Notes under the pieces: generated by a model
What the model was told of the DNA's origin: nothing
The model's input: only the letters and a program-made list of their open reading frames with translations
The model's database searches: none
Source of the DNA: Anaerolineaceae bacterium
GTDB taxonomy: Bacteria > Chloroflexota > Anaerolineae > Anaerolineales > Anaerolineaceae
Length of the DNA stretch: 10,075 nt
Assembly: GCA_030620065.1 (NCBI GenBank)
Contig: JAUXFJ010000037.1
Location: 1 to 10,075 of the forward strand
Direction of reading: 5' to 3'
Part shown: one piece after another, positions 1 through 7,611 of the stretch
Numbering within the stretch: position 1 is the stretch's first letter
Layout: each line of letters begins with the position of its first letter
Made by a program: the position numbers and the translations under genes

Positions 1-1302
1 CCTGTTCAGGTACAGGCGGTTGGTTTGACTTAAATTCCCTGCCAGCAGGTCCAGGTGGCCGTCCCCGTCCACATCTCCCAATGCAATAGAGACGGTCAAG
101 TGCGCATCACTGCTGATATCTGAACCAGCCACCCCGCTGAATGGCGTGGCAGTACCGTTGTTCAGGTACAGGCGGTTCGTTTCACTATTTGAATTACCTG
201 CCACAAGGTCCAGGTCGCCGTCCCGGTCCACATCTCCCAATGCAATAGAGTAGGTCGATTGGGTATCGCCGCTGATATCCGAGCCAGTCACCCCGTTAAA
301 TGGATTCGGGTTGCCATTGTTCAGGTACAGGCGGTTGGTGGAACTATTATTCCCTGTCAGCAGGTCCAGGTCGCCGTCTCCGTCCATATCTCCCAATCCA
401 ATAGACTCGGTACCATGTGCATCGCTGCTGATGTCCGAGCCAGCCGCCCCATTAAATGGATCCGCACTGCCATTGTTCAGGTACAGGCGGTTGGCTTGAC
501 CAGAATTCCCTGCCAGCAGGTCCAGGTCGCCGTCCCCGTCAATATCGCCCAATGCAATAGAGAAGGTCTTGTGCGCACCGCTGCTGATAGCCGAGCCACT
601 CACCCCGCTAAATGGATCCGCAGATCCATTGTTCAGGTACAGGCGGTTGGCTTGATCATAATTACCCGCCAGCAAGTCCAGGTCGCCGTCCCCGTCCACA
701 TCTCCCAATGCAATAGTGTAGGTCTTATGCGTATCGCTGCTGATATCCGAGCCAGCCACCCCGCTAAATGGATCCGCAGAGCCGTTGTTCAGGTACAAGC
801 GATTAGTCCCAGAATTATTTCCTGCTACCAGGTCCAGGTCACCGTCCCCGTCCACATCAGCTAATGCAATAGATGTGGTATCGTCTGTGTCGCTGCTGAT
901 ATCCGCGCCACTACTCGCCCCGCTGAAAGGATCCGCAGTTCCGTCGTTCAGGTACAGGCGGTTGGTTCCACTATTACCTGCCACCAGGTCCAGATCGCCG
1001 TCCCCGTCCACATCTCCCAATGCAATAGATTGGGTCAAGTGCGTATCGCTGCTGATATTCACGCCAGTCAAACCTGGGTCAAAAACGCCATATTGGGCTT
1101 CACGCCAATTCAGGATCAATGCCTCTTCATCAGTCGACCAATTGGCGTTCGTCTTGTCAGCATCTCGCAGCGCTGTATCAGTGAAGTCCTCCGTGAATGG
1201 CAGCCCGGGCACAGCGGCATATGCGATTTGGGGTGCAAAAGCCCACCAGAAAAGTAAAATGAGTGTAATTATTGTAAGTATTGAAAAATGTTTTTTACTC
1301 AT
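1..1302 (-). CDS. Secreted FG-GAP/VCBS repeat protein (C-terminus beyond window)
   Basis: The minus-strand frame is open from the ATG at 1302-1300 to the window edge, giving 434 codons with no stop. AAGGAG lies 8 bases upstream of the ATG. Residues 1-29 form a signal peptide: a KK start, a hydrophobic core with WW, and an AYA/AVPG cleavage site. Residues 30-80 are a non-repeated segment (FTEDFTDT, NWSTDEEALILNW, REAQYG). At least seven repeats of 52-53 residues follow, each with a DxDGDGDLDL calcium-binding motif and then a NRLYLNNG motif. FG-GAP/VCBS repeats of this kind form integrin-alpha-like beta-propeller blades, so an exported calcium-binding surface or adhesion protein is likely; its ligand is unknown. 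Two motifs deviate: repeat 6 has DVDRDGD and repeat 7 has DVDGDGH. The repeat class and export are seen in the sequence; the role is inferred. No C-terminal anchor or sorting signal can be judged. Confidence 0.9.
   Translation of the reverse strand, partial: MSKKHFSILTIITLILLFWWAFAPQIAYAAVPGLPFTEDFTDTALRDADKTNANWSTDEEALILNWREAQYGVFDPGLTGVNISSDTHLTQSIALGDVDGDGDLDLVAGNSGTNRLYLNDGTADPFSGASSGADISSDTDDTTSIALADVDGDGDLDLVAGNNSGTNRLYLNNGSADPFSGVAGSDISSDTHKTYTIALGDVDGDGDLDLLAGNYDQANRLYLNNGSADPFSGVSGSAISSGAHKTFSIALGDIDGDGDLDLLAGNSGQANRLYLNNGSADPFNGAAGSDISSDAHGTESIGLGDMDGDGDLDLLTGNNSSTNRLYLNNGNPNPFNGVTGSDISGDTQSTYSIALGDVDRDGDLDLVAGNSNSETNRLYLNNGTATPFSGVAGSDISSDAHLTVSIALGDVDGDGHLDLLAGNLSQTNRLYLNR
46..1014 (-). 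repeat. Tandem 156/159-bp coding repeats (FG-GAP blades)
   Basis: Seven in-frame copies of the DxDGDGDLDL-coding block lie at 985-1014, 829-858, 673-702, 517-546, 361-390, 205-234 and 46-75. The spacing is 156 bases five times and 159 bases once. The part coding NRLYLNN is nearly identical at DNA level in all copies, which suggests recent duplication or gene conversion rather than protein-level conservation alone. Seven is also the usual blade number of an FG-GAP propeller, but copies may continue past the left edge. Confidence 0.93.
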
Positions 1303-1462
1303 CGTCAATCTCCTTTTTGAGGATTAAGCCAGGCGAAGTAAACAAAACGCAAATCCTATCAACTAATATTGTAGAGAGTGTTGAAAAAGATTCTAAAGAT
1401 TTCACCGCCAGTTATAATTATCAAACGACGGCAGAAATAGGCAGCTCTTCTGGCTGCGATGT

Positions 1463-1618
1463 TCAAATGTTCTTTGGGAGCTGACCCACCCTATCGTTCT
1501 TCAACACCTTAATAATAGCATATATCTCTTTATAATTCAACAGTCCGCTGCGCGTTGTCCAGGATTCACTTTGTCTAAACTCATCAGCCAAATTCTGCTG
1601 CCACCTCTCAGACCGCAC
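1463..1618 (-). CDS. Doubtful 51-codon small ORF, unrecognised
   Basis: A GTG start at 1618-1616 opens a frame that runs to TGA at 1465-1463. The protein would be helix-prone and charged, with segments such as ERWQQNLADEF and NYKEIYAIIKVLKNDR. It has protein-like composition but no recognised domain, and an in-frame TAG lies four codons upstream of the GTG. The upstream sequence has only a weak AGG-type ribosome site. It may be a small protein, the decayed end of an older gene, or chance. Confidence 0.18.
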   Translation of the reverse strand: MRSERWQQNLADEFRQSESWTTRSGLLNYKEIYAIIKVLKNDRVGQLPKNI

Positions 1619-1668
1619 CTGCAGTACCTAAAGTTGGTAATATACCCTGGCCAACACCCTAAAAATGT

Positions 1669-1697
1669 TTGACATTATCACATTAATTCATTACACT
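1669..1697 (+). promoter_or_regulatory. Sigma-70-type promoter of the FHA gene
   Basis: A perfect -35 box TTGACA (1669-1674) is followed after exactly 17 bases by TACACT (1692-1697), which matches TATAAT at four of six positions. Transcription would begin near 1704, giving a leader of about 45 bases that ends in a perfect Shine-Dalgarno site. The -10 box forms the left arm of a palindrome, so repression at this promoter is plausible. Confidence 0.6.
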
Positions 1698-1715
1698 AAT
1701 TAGTGTACTGATTAG
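1692..1715. promoter_or_regulatory. Palindromic operator candidate over the -10 box
   Basis: Bases 1692-1707 (TACACTAATTAGTGTA) are a perfect 16-base inverted repeat. A second, imperfect palindrome overlaps it at 1696-1715, with 16 of 20 positions symmetric. The site spans the -10 box and the expected transcription start of the FHA gene, the classic position for a repressor operator. TACACT/AGTGTA half-sites recall operators of small GntR-type repressors, but that family link is a guess and no regulator gene is in the window. Confidence 0.5.
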
Positions 1716-1748
1716 ACTGTTTTTCTTACGCACATTGAAGGAGGTCTT

Positions 1749-2345
1749 ATGCCCGCCCAAAGTTTTCGTTTAACCATGCGTTCCGGCCCTGCACCAGGAA
1801 AATCTTTCCCGCTCGAACAGGAAGAGGTCTTCCTTGGTAGGGATCTATCTAATGATATCCCCATCAGCGACCCAGAGATCTCACGCCGCCACGCCCGTTT
1901 CCTGATGAGGGCAGATGGCATTGTTATTGAAGATCTTGGCTCAACCAACGGTACATTCATCAACGGTATGCGCGTTTCTGCACCGCAGGTACTCCACTCC
2001 GGGGATGTCATCACCTTTGGTGAAAACATCGTTGTTGTCTTTGAGCCAGCGTCTTATGACCCGAACGCCACAGTCATCGCGAGCCAAACCAGAATGCCTG
2101 CGCCGCCTGCACAACAACAAGCCCCTAAGCAGCCCCCACCGGCGCCTGTTTACCCGGCACCAGCACCTGCCTACCAGGCTCCAGTGCCCGCAGAGAAGAA
2201 AAAGAAGTTCCCCACCTGGCTTACGATTCTCATCATAATGGCTATCGTTTCCTGCGTTATCGTCAGCATTGTACTGATCTACATGCCAGCATCATGGTGG
2301 TGCGCTCTGACCTTCAACTCGCTCGCTGGTTGCCCTGCACCGTAA
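1749..2345 (+). CDS. Membrane-anchored FHA-domain protein
   Basis: This 198-residue protein should bind phosphothreonine peptides at the inner face of the membrane. Residues 6-99 are a forkhead-associated domain with all the usual recognition motifs: GR at 30-31, SRRH at 45-48, and GSTNGTFING at 64-73. Residues 100-148 are a Pro/Ala/Gln-rich flexible linker. A KKKK cluster (150-153) precedes a single membrane helix (about 157-178), and a short outward tail carries two cysteines (185, 195) flanking a hydrophobic stretch. The topology, cytoplasmic FHA and outside tail, follows the positive-inside rule. The ATG is fixed by AAGGAGGT at 1738-1745. FHA proteins usually work with Ser/Thr kinases of the PknB kind; no kinase is in the window, so the partner is unknown. 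It is a single-gene unit with its own promoter and terminator. Confidence 0.9.
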   Translation: MPAQSFRLTMRSGPAPGKSFPLEQEEVFLGRDLSNDIPISDPEISRRHARFLMRADGIVIEDLGSTNGTFINGMRVSAPQVLHSGDVITFGENIVVVFEPASYDPNATVIASQTRMPAPPAQQQAPKQPPPAPVYPAPAPAYQAPVPAEKKKKFPTWLTILIIMAIVSCVIVSIVLIYMPASWWCALTFNSLAGCPAP

Positions 2346-2401
2346 ATGCATTCTTGTCGTCCCTAACACCACAAACGATAAGGCTACACTTTTACGATTC
2401 A

Positions 2402-2438
2402 CAAACAGGCAGTCTCTTGGGCTGCCTGTTTGCTTTTT
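2402..2438 (+). terminator. Rho-independent terminator after the FHA gene
   Basis: A perfect 11-base stem (CAAACAGGCAG at 2402-2412, CTGCCTGTTTG at 2422-2432) encloses a 9-base loop and is followed by CTTTTT. It lies 57 bases past the FHA stop codon and isolates that gene from secA. Confidence 0.92.
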
Positions 2439-2596
2439 AATTCAAACGCCATTAAGTAACACCCGAAATCCTGATGAAAAACTCTGCTTTCCGGTTACCA
2501 GTCTAAAATAAATTCTGTTCAATTAATCCTGCACGACTCTCATGCCTCAGAATATCATTAACATTTCCTTGCTGAAACAAGCCTTTAGGACGGGTA

Positions 2597-2605
2597 TGCT
2601 ATAAT
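2597..2605 (+). promoter_or_regulatory. Extended -10 promoter of secA-surE
   Basis: TGC (2597-2599) followed directly by a perfect TATAAT (2600-2605) makes an extended -10 element. No good -35 box stands at the correct distance, which is normal for this promoter type. Transcription would start near 2612, giving a leader of about 97 bases. The upstream part, 2439-2590, shows nothing else recognisable. Confidence 0.6.
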
Positions 2606-2611
2606 CAAATT

Positions 2612-2708
2612 TCAGGATTCGATTAACGGGCATTTCATCTCGCATCCGCATTTACAATAAATAATGTGCATTTAAGGCACACTAAACATGAAAAGGTGAA
2701 AACGATTT
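2612..2708 (+). other. Leader of secA with small hairpin and two mini-ORFs
   Basis: The leader contains a short hairpin (TGTGC at 2665-2669, GCACA at 2677-2681) and two tiny reading frames, ATG TGC ATT TAA at 2664-2675 and ATG AAA AGG TGA at 2688-2699. The second ends inside the secA ribosome site AAGGTGA (2693-2699), which is 9 bases from the secA ATG. In E. coli, secA translation is controlled by upstream secM; nothing here encodes a SecM-like arrest peptide. Any control role is speculative. Confidence 0.25.
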
Positions 2709-5700
2709 ATGTTCAAGAAGATCGCTCGGGTTCTCGGTGGAGACCCGGATAAAAAGAAAACCGAGGAACTCATTGTCATCACAAATCAGGTCAACAGTCT
2801 TGAAGCACATTTTGAAACTTTAAGCGAAGATGCACTGCACGCCAAGACAGCCGAATTTCGCAAGCGCTTACAAAATGGCGAGACCCTTGACGATTTGCTG
2901 CCCGAAGCCTTCGCTGCTGTACGCGAAGCCAGTAAACGCGTACTCGGCCAGCGCCACTATGACGTCCAGCTCATCTGCGGTATTACTCTCCATCATGGTG
3001 AGATCGCGGAAATGCGCACTGGCGAGGGCAAAACCCTTGCAGCCACCATGCCCCTTTATCTCAATGCCCTCACGGGTAAAGGCGCTCACCTTGTCACTGT
3101 CAATGACTACCTCGCCCGGCGTGATGGCCGTTGGATGGGGGCTATATATCATTTACTGGATACGACTGTTGGCGTTCTGCAGATGGCCGCTCGTACTGAT
3201 AACGGCCGCCTCGCCTTTATGTACGATCCCGCAGAGAATTCGCTGCACGAAGAACAGCACCAAATGCGTCCCGTCCTGCGCCCTGAAGCCTACAAAGCCG
3301 ACATCACCTACGGTACCAATAATGAATTCGGTTTCGATTTCCTGCGTGACAACATCACCATGAGCCTTGACCGGCGCGTGCAGCGCGGTCACCATTACGC
3401 CATAATCGACGAGGTTGACAACATCCTCATCGATGAAGCCCGTACTCCACTCATAATTTCGGGTCCCGCTCATGAAGACTCCGAAACCTATCTGCGCATG
3501 GCACAGGTCGTGCGTGCCTTGGCACCCGAAGATTATGAGGTCAGCGAAAAAGATAAAACCGTCACCATGACAGAGATTGGTCTGGCACATGTGGAAGAAC
3601 TGCTCGGTGTACCCCTGCGTGACCCTGACCGTCCAGAAGATATCACGCCTGAGCAGGCCCGTCTACTAGGCTTCCTCGAGCAGGGCCTGCGAGCCCAGTT
3701 CCTCTTCCGTAGAAATAAGGAATACCTCGTCCAAAAAGGCAATGTAGTCATTGTAGATGGGTTCACCGGTCGGCTCATGCCTGGCCGCCGTTGGTCTGAT
3801 GGACTCCATCAGGCAATGGAAGCCAAAGAAGGGGTCAAGGTCCAGGCAGAGAACATCACCCACGCCACCATCACCATCCAAAATTATTTCCGTATGTATG
3901 AAAAATTGGCAGGCATGACTGGTACAGCCATCACTGAGGCAGAGGAATTCTTCGACATCTACCGTTTGGAAGTCTTGGCAATCCCCACTAATCTCGAATA
4001 TATCGCCATGCAGCCCGAAACAGACTTAAAAGCTGTTGAGGCACGTGATCAAGACGGCTATAAATATACCTATTATGCCCACCCTGACGATGACGAAAAG
4101 ACACCCGTCTTCTGGCAGCGCAAGGACTACCCGGATGTGGTTTTCCGCAGCGAAGAAGGTAAACTACGTGCGATCGTACGTGAGATCATTCACTACCATG
4201 TTCTTGGCCGCCCCCAGCTCGTCGGCACGACTTCAGTCGAGAACTCAGATAGGCTCTCAGAACGTCTTTCGCCTCAATCGGTACGCCGTTTGCTGCAAAC
4301 GCTGATCCTGCGTCAGGCATGGTTTGAACACAACAATGTTCGTGAAGGCGAGGTTGTTTCAACACCCGAGATGAACACTCTCAATGAACCGCTGGATAAG
4401 CTGCGTATGCCAGAACTGCGTCGCTTGGGCCATGATTTTGGCGTTACATCACTCAATCCTGCTGACCCATCCAATCACGCCCCCTTACTCACGATCCTTG
4501 GTTTAAACCCCGATCACCTTCAGCGCCTGCTGCCCCTCATGGACGCTGGCGTTCCGCACAAGGTGCTTAACGCCCGTAAGCATACAGAAGAATCCCAGAT
4601 CATCGCCAGCGCAGGTGCGTTTGGCGCTGTGACCATCGCTACAAACATGGCTGGGCGTGGTGTGGATATTAAATTAGGCGGCGAACTCCCCGAAGAGACC
4701 CTTTCACAGATTAACCACATCCTTGCTAAAGCCGGCTACGAAGACCCCTATAACATACGCATGGACGAACGCCTGGCTGCCATGCAAACTATCCCAAAGG
4801 AAAAGTACCCTTACCAGGAAGAAGAAGTTCAGGCTTTCCTTAAATACATGGCCGAAATGGAACGTGTGCGGGAATTGGGAGGCTTGCACGTGGTCGGCTC
4901 TGAAAGGCATGACGCCCGCCGCATTGATAACCAGCTGCGCGGCCGTGCAGCCCGTCAGGGCGACCCGGGATCCTCCCGTTTTTATCTTTCCCTTGAAGAT
5001 GAATTAATGCGTCTCTTTGGCGGTGAACAGGTCGAATCTGTCCTCAGCCGCATGAAAATTGACGAAACTCTGCCCATCGAAAGCGGTTTGGTCGGCAAAT
5101 TAATTGAACAGTCCCAAACCCGCGTTGAAGGCGCCAACTTTGACGTGCGCAAGCACTTGCTTGAATATGATGATGTGCTTAATGACCAGCGCGAGCGGAT
5201 TTACTCTCAACGCAATCGTATCTTCACCAAGCAGGACCTGCGCGAAGATGTCACCGAAATGCTGCGTACCGAACTCGGCAACCGCATTCAATCCGCCCTG
5301 GATGATAAAGAAGGTCCTTGGAAGTTATTGGCTTATCTGGACGATATTCAACCACCGCTCAGTTTCTCCTGGCTCAGTTATCCTTCATACTCGCTCAAAC
5401 TGGTAATGGATTACATTGGTGACCCTCAAAACGAAGCTGACCTGCAGCAAAAAATGCTCACACTTGCCGAGCAAACTGTTCACGCTGAAAACGAACACCT
5501 CATGCTTAATGTGCAATCCTTGTTGTCCCGTTCTGAGATGAGCCTGGAATCCCAGTTGGCTGAACGTTATGATACTCTGGACACTTTCCTCGATGCCATC
5601 CAATACGACGAGCCGTCTGTCAAGCGCGATGTCACCGCTGAGCTATCAGATTTACTTCACATCCCACTGCGTCTTAGTAATTCCCAGCTCAAAACCCTGA

Positions 5701-6734
5701 CTGAAGACCCCTCCGAACTCCAGGACGAAATCCGTGAACAAGTGCGCACAACGCTCACCCAGATTATGGTACGCCGTCTGATCCTCACCTTTGAACGCCG
5801 TCTTAATGAAAAATGGTCGCTCAAAGCCAGCGATCTAATGACGCAGACCTGGGATGAAGTTAACCAAACCCTGCTCGCACAAATCGACTCAAGCATTTCC
5901 CGGCGTGCCGAACGCCTCCTGGGTGAAAAAGGTGAGATCGCACGCGATCTGAATGCCAATCCAGAACGCATCCGCGCCGCCCTGCATGATAAAGGTGAAC
6001 TGATGCGCCTGCTCATGCTCATGACCCAGGGCACCGTGCTCACCTTTAATGCCAAATCTCACCGCAAACAATTCAAGGTCACCCGGCGCATGAGCTATAT
6101 TTTCCTGCTGGCACGCTGGTTTGAATCAAAAACGGACCAGGAGATCATCCCGGACGTCCTGGCTCACCTTGAGGTCGCCGAAGAAAAGTTCTGTCAGGTC
6201 TTTGGACACGCTGAATGGGAACACCTCTTGAATACTGGTGCTAACCTGGGAGCCCTGTCAGAACCCAAGCGCAATGAACTTATCGAACTGCTGGGAGAAG
6301 AGGTTTTCACAAACATCCAGGATCAAAAATTGCAGGTTGTCGATCCTGCCCTAAAGGCACAGGTGATCACCTTCCTCGGCGGACAAGCCCAAAACCGCGT
6401 CTACCGGCGCCTGCTCTTGAGCACGATCTCAGAATTGTGGGTCGAATACCTCACCCGCATGGAAGCGCTGCGCGTGTCCATCAGAATGGAAGCCTATGGC
6501 CAGCGTGATCCGCTCGTGCAGTATAAGAATCAAGCCAGCACGATGTTCAAAGAACTGCTTTCCGACATTCGCGCGGGTGTGATAAGCCGCATGTTCAGGT
6601 ACCGCCCCACACAAGCCGCAGATGCACAGATTGCTTTGCGCGTTGTTCCCTCTGGCGCTGCCAGCCCCGCCCAGGCATCCGGCAAAAAGACTGCCAATAA
6701 CAAACCCAAACGCAAGAAACGTAAACGCCATTAA
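2709..6734 (+). CDS. secA: SecA preprotein translocase ATPase, greatly enlarged
   Basis: SecA is the cytoplasmic motor that pushes unfolded preproteins through SecYEG using ATP. All core motifs are present: Walker A MRTGEGKT at 102-109, DEVD at 234-237 followed by ILIDEARTPLIISG, GTTSVENS at 506-513, IATNMAGRG at 643-651, and RGRAARQGD at 744-752. The preprotein cross-linking domain and the helical scaffold (LEYDDVLNDQRERIYSQRN, 818-836) are clear. At 1341 residues it far exceeds E. coli SecA (901). Extra sequence lies at about 160-192 (NBD1), 429-470 (before NBD2), 521-612 (NBD2, about 90 residues) and, chiefly, 845-1232, where the helical wing is about four times its usual size. The helical hairpin resumes at 1235 with LLLSTISELWVEYL. 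The tail is basic (PKRKKRKRH) and lacks the zinc-binding SEC-C motif, so any SecB or lipid contact through that motif is absent. surE follows in the same unit. Confidence 0.97.
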   Translation: MFKKIARVLGGDPDKKKTEELIVITNQVNSLEAHFETLSEDALHAKTAEFRKRLQNGETLDDLLPEAFAAVREASKRVLGQRHYDVQLICGITLHHGEIAEMRTGEGKTLAATMPLYLNALTGKGAHLVTVNDYLARRDGRWMGAIYHLLDTTVGVLQMAARTDNGRLAFMYDPAENSLHEEQHQMRPVLRPEAYKADITYGTNNEFGFDFLRDNITMSLDRRVQRGHHYAIIDEVDNILIDEARTPLIISGPAHEDSETYLRMAQVVRALAPEDYEVSEKDKTVTMTEIGLAHVEELLGVPLRDPDRPEDITPEQARLLGFLEQGLRAQFLFRRNKEYLVQKGNVVIVDGFTGRLMPGRRWSDGLHQAMEAKEGVKVQAENITHATITIQNYFRMYEKLAGMTGTAITEAEEFFDIYRLEVLAIPTNLEYIAMQPETDLKAVEARDQDGYKYTYYAHPDDDEKTPVFWQRKDYPDVVFRSEEGKLRAIVREIIHYHVLGRPQLVGTTSVENSDRLSERLSPQSVRRLLQTLILRQAWFEHNNVREGEVVSTPEMNTLNEPLDKLRMPELRRLGHDFGVTSLNPADPSNHAPLLTILGLNPDHLQRLLPLMDAGVPHKVLNARKHTEESQIIASAGAFGAVTIATNMAGRGVDIKLGGELPEETLSQINHILAKAGYEDPYNIRMDERLAAMQTIPKEKYPYQEEEVQAFLKYMAEMERVRELGGLHVVGSERHDARRIDNQLRGRAARQGDPGSSRFYLSLEDELMRLFGGEQVESVLSRMKIDETLPIESGLVGKLIEQSQTRVEGANFDVRKHLLEYDDVLNDQRERIYSQRNRIFTKQDLREDVTEMLRTELGNRIQSALDDKEGPWKLLAYLDDIQPPLSFSWLSYPSYSLKLVMDYIGDPQNEADLQQKMLTLAEQTVHAENEHLMLNVQSLLSRSEMSLESQLAERYDTLDTFLDAIQYDEPSVKRDVTAELSDLLHIPLRLSNSQLKTLTEDPSELQDEIREQVRTTLTQIMVRRLILTFERRLNEKWSLKASDLMTQTWDEVNQTLLAQIDSSISRRAERLLGEKGEIARDLNANPERIRAALHDKGELMRLLMLMTQGTVLTFNAKSHRKQFKVTRRMSYIFLLARWFESKTDQEIIPDVLAHLEVAEEKFCQVFGHAEWEHLLNTGANLGALSEPKRNELIELLGEEVFTNIQDQKLQVVDPALKAQVITFLGGQAQNRVYRRLLLSTISELWVEYLTRMEALRVSIRMEAYGQRDPLVQYKNQASTMFKELLSDIRAGVISRMFRYRPTQAADAQIALRVVPSGAASPAQASGKKTANNKPKRKKRKRH

Positions 6735-6763
6735 TAAAAACTTTAGGATTGAAGGATAAATCT

Positions 6764-7555
6764 ATGATGCACATTCTCGTTACCAATGATGACGGTGTCA
6801 ACGCCCCCGGCTTACTCGCCTTAGCGCAGGAAGTACGCAAATTGGATGCACGGGTTACCGTTTTAGCCCCTGACCATAACTGGTCTGCCGCAGGCCACGT
6901 CAAGACCATGCACCGTCCGCTGCGCGTTTCAGAAACCACCCTGCAAGATGGCAGCCTGGCCTTTAAAAGCGACGGCGCACCCTCTGACTGTGTAGCCCTT
7001 GCCATGATGGGCGTGCTTCCTCAAAAATTCGACTTGGTCGTCTCCGGCATCAACCCCAATGCCAATATTGGGCAGGACCTGACCTATTCAGGCACAGTCA
7101 CCGCTGCCATGGAAGCTGCCATTTGGGGAATTCCAGGCATCGCCGTCTCACTCAACGCACCCGAGCATTACACCGGCCCCATGGATTTTGCTCCCGCAGC
7201 CAGGATAACCCACCGCATCCTCACGGCTTTACTAGAAAAAGGTCTTGACAACAAAAAGCCCCCCATCATCAATATCAACGTCCCCTACCTGCCAGAAGAC
7301 AAAATTAAAGGCATCCATATCACCCGCCAGGGGCTGCGCATTTACCGAGACGAGCTGGTCAAGCGCCTTGACCCGCGCGGCCGCCCCTACTACTGGATCG
7401 GCGGTGAGGCACCCACAGGCAAAAACGAAGATGGCACCGATTTTGGCGCATTGACGCAGGGCTATATCTCCATCACCCCTCTCCAGCTAGACCTCACCGA
7501 TTACCCTGCCCTGGAGCAAATGGGTGAGCTCAATCTGAACTTGTCAGATATATAA
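6764..7555 (+). CDS. surE: 5'/3'-nucleotidase SurE
   Basis: SurE is a cytoplasmic, metal-dependent phosphatase that removes phosphate from nucleoside monophosphates; many members also act on 3'-nucleotides and short polyphosphate. The 263-residue length is normal. The N-terminal signature TNDDGVNAPG (7-16) supplies metal ligands Asp9 and Asp10. Ser41 in DHNWSAAGH and Asn97 in VSGINPNANIG are the other expected ligands, so the active site is complete. GTVTAAMEAAIWGIPGIAVS is the conserved family core. I chose ATG 6764 because GAAGGA (6751-6756) sits 7 bases upstream. The next ATG (6767) is equally possible, while TTG at 6749 has its AGGA too close. It follows secA by 29 bases with no terminator between, so the two are probably cotranscribed. 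No clear terminator follows; a bulged hairpin at 7556-7572 lacks a T-run. Confidence 0.96.
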   Translation: MMHILVTNDDGVNAPGLLALAQEVRKLDARVTVLAPDHNWSAAGHVKTMHRPLRVSETTLQDGSLAFKSDGAPSDCVALAMMGVLPQKFDLVVSGINPNANIGQDLTYSGTVTAAMEAAIWGIPGIAVSLNAPEHYTGPMDFAPAARITHRILTALLEKGLDNKKPPIININVPYLPEDKIKGIHITRQGLRIYRDELVKRLDPRGRPYYWIGGEAPTGKNEDGTDFGALTQGYISITPLQLDLTDYPALEQMGELNLNLSDI

Positions 7556-7611
7556 CCTCTTACTACGTGAGGGTACAGGACAATTCCGCATTCTAAACGA
7601 GGATGATACTC

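Larger units (their letters stand above)
1303..1748. other. Divergent intergenic region between the FG-GAP and FHA genes
   Basis: This 446-base AT-rich stretch separates two divergent genes. Its right end carries the FHA promoter and operator candidate. For the FG-GAP gene only weak promoter candidates were found, such as TACAAT on the minus strand at 1373-1368 with no convincing -35 box. The middle holds a doubtful minus-strand small ORF. No RNA gene, terminator or mobile-element end was recognised. Confidence 0.6.

Noticed and set aside
259..864. Long plus-strand ORF with repeated IRASHPVKWIR-like units
   Set aside because: It is the antisense shadow of the FG-GAP repeats. The minus strand carries the signal peptide, ribosome site and DxDGDGD motifs. 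The plus-strand frames at 311-499, 785-1327 and 1030-1257 are shadows for the same reason.
1..1080. Possible CRISPR or satellite array from the regular 156/159-base repeats
   Set aside because: The period is far too long for CRISPR, there are no unique spacers, and the repeats are in frame and encode FG-GAP blades.
1281..1484. 67-codon plus-strand ORF
   Set aside because: It begins inside the FG-GAP gene, lacks a convincing ribosome site, and gives a low-complexity product resembling nothing known.
2868..6731. Several minus-strand ORFs of 60-145 codons within secA
   Set aside because: They are antisense to a fully motif-verified gene and have no ribosome sites or recognisable domains.
6749..6763. 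TTG start for surE, five codons upstream of the chosen ATG
   Set aside because: Its only AGGA lies almost directly against the TTG, while GAAGGA is ideally placed for ATG 6764 and the SurE family begins close to the ILVTNDDG motif.
7556..7572. Hairpin after surE as a terminator
   Set aside because: The stem is six base pairs with a two-base bulge and has no T-run, so it is not a convincing terminator.
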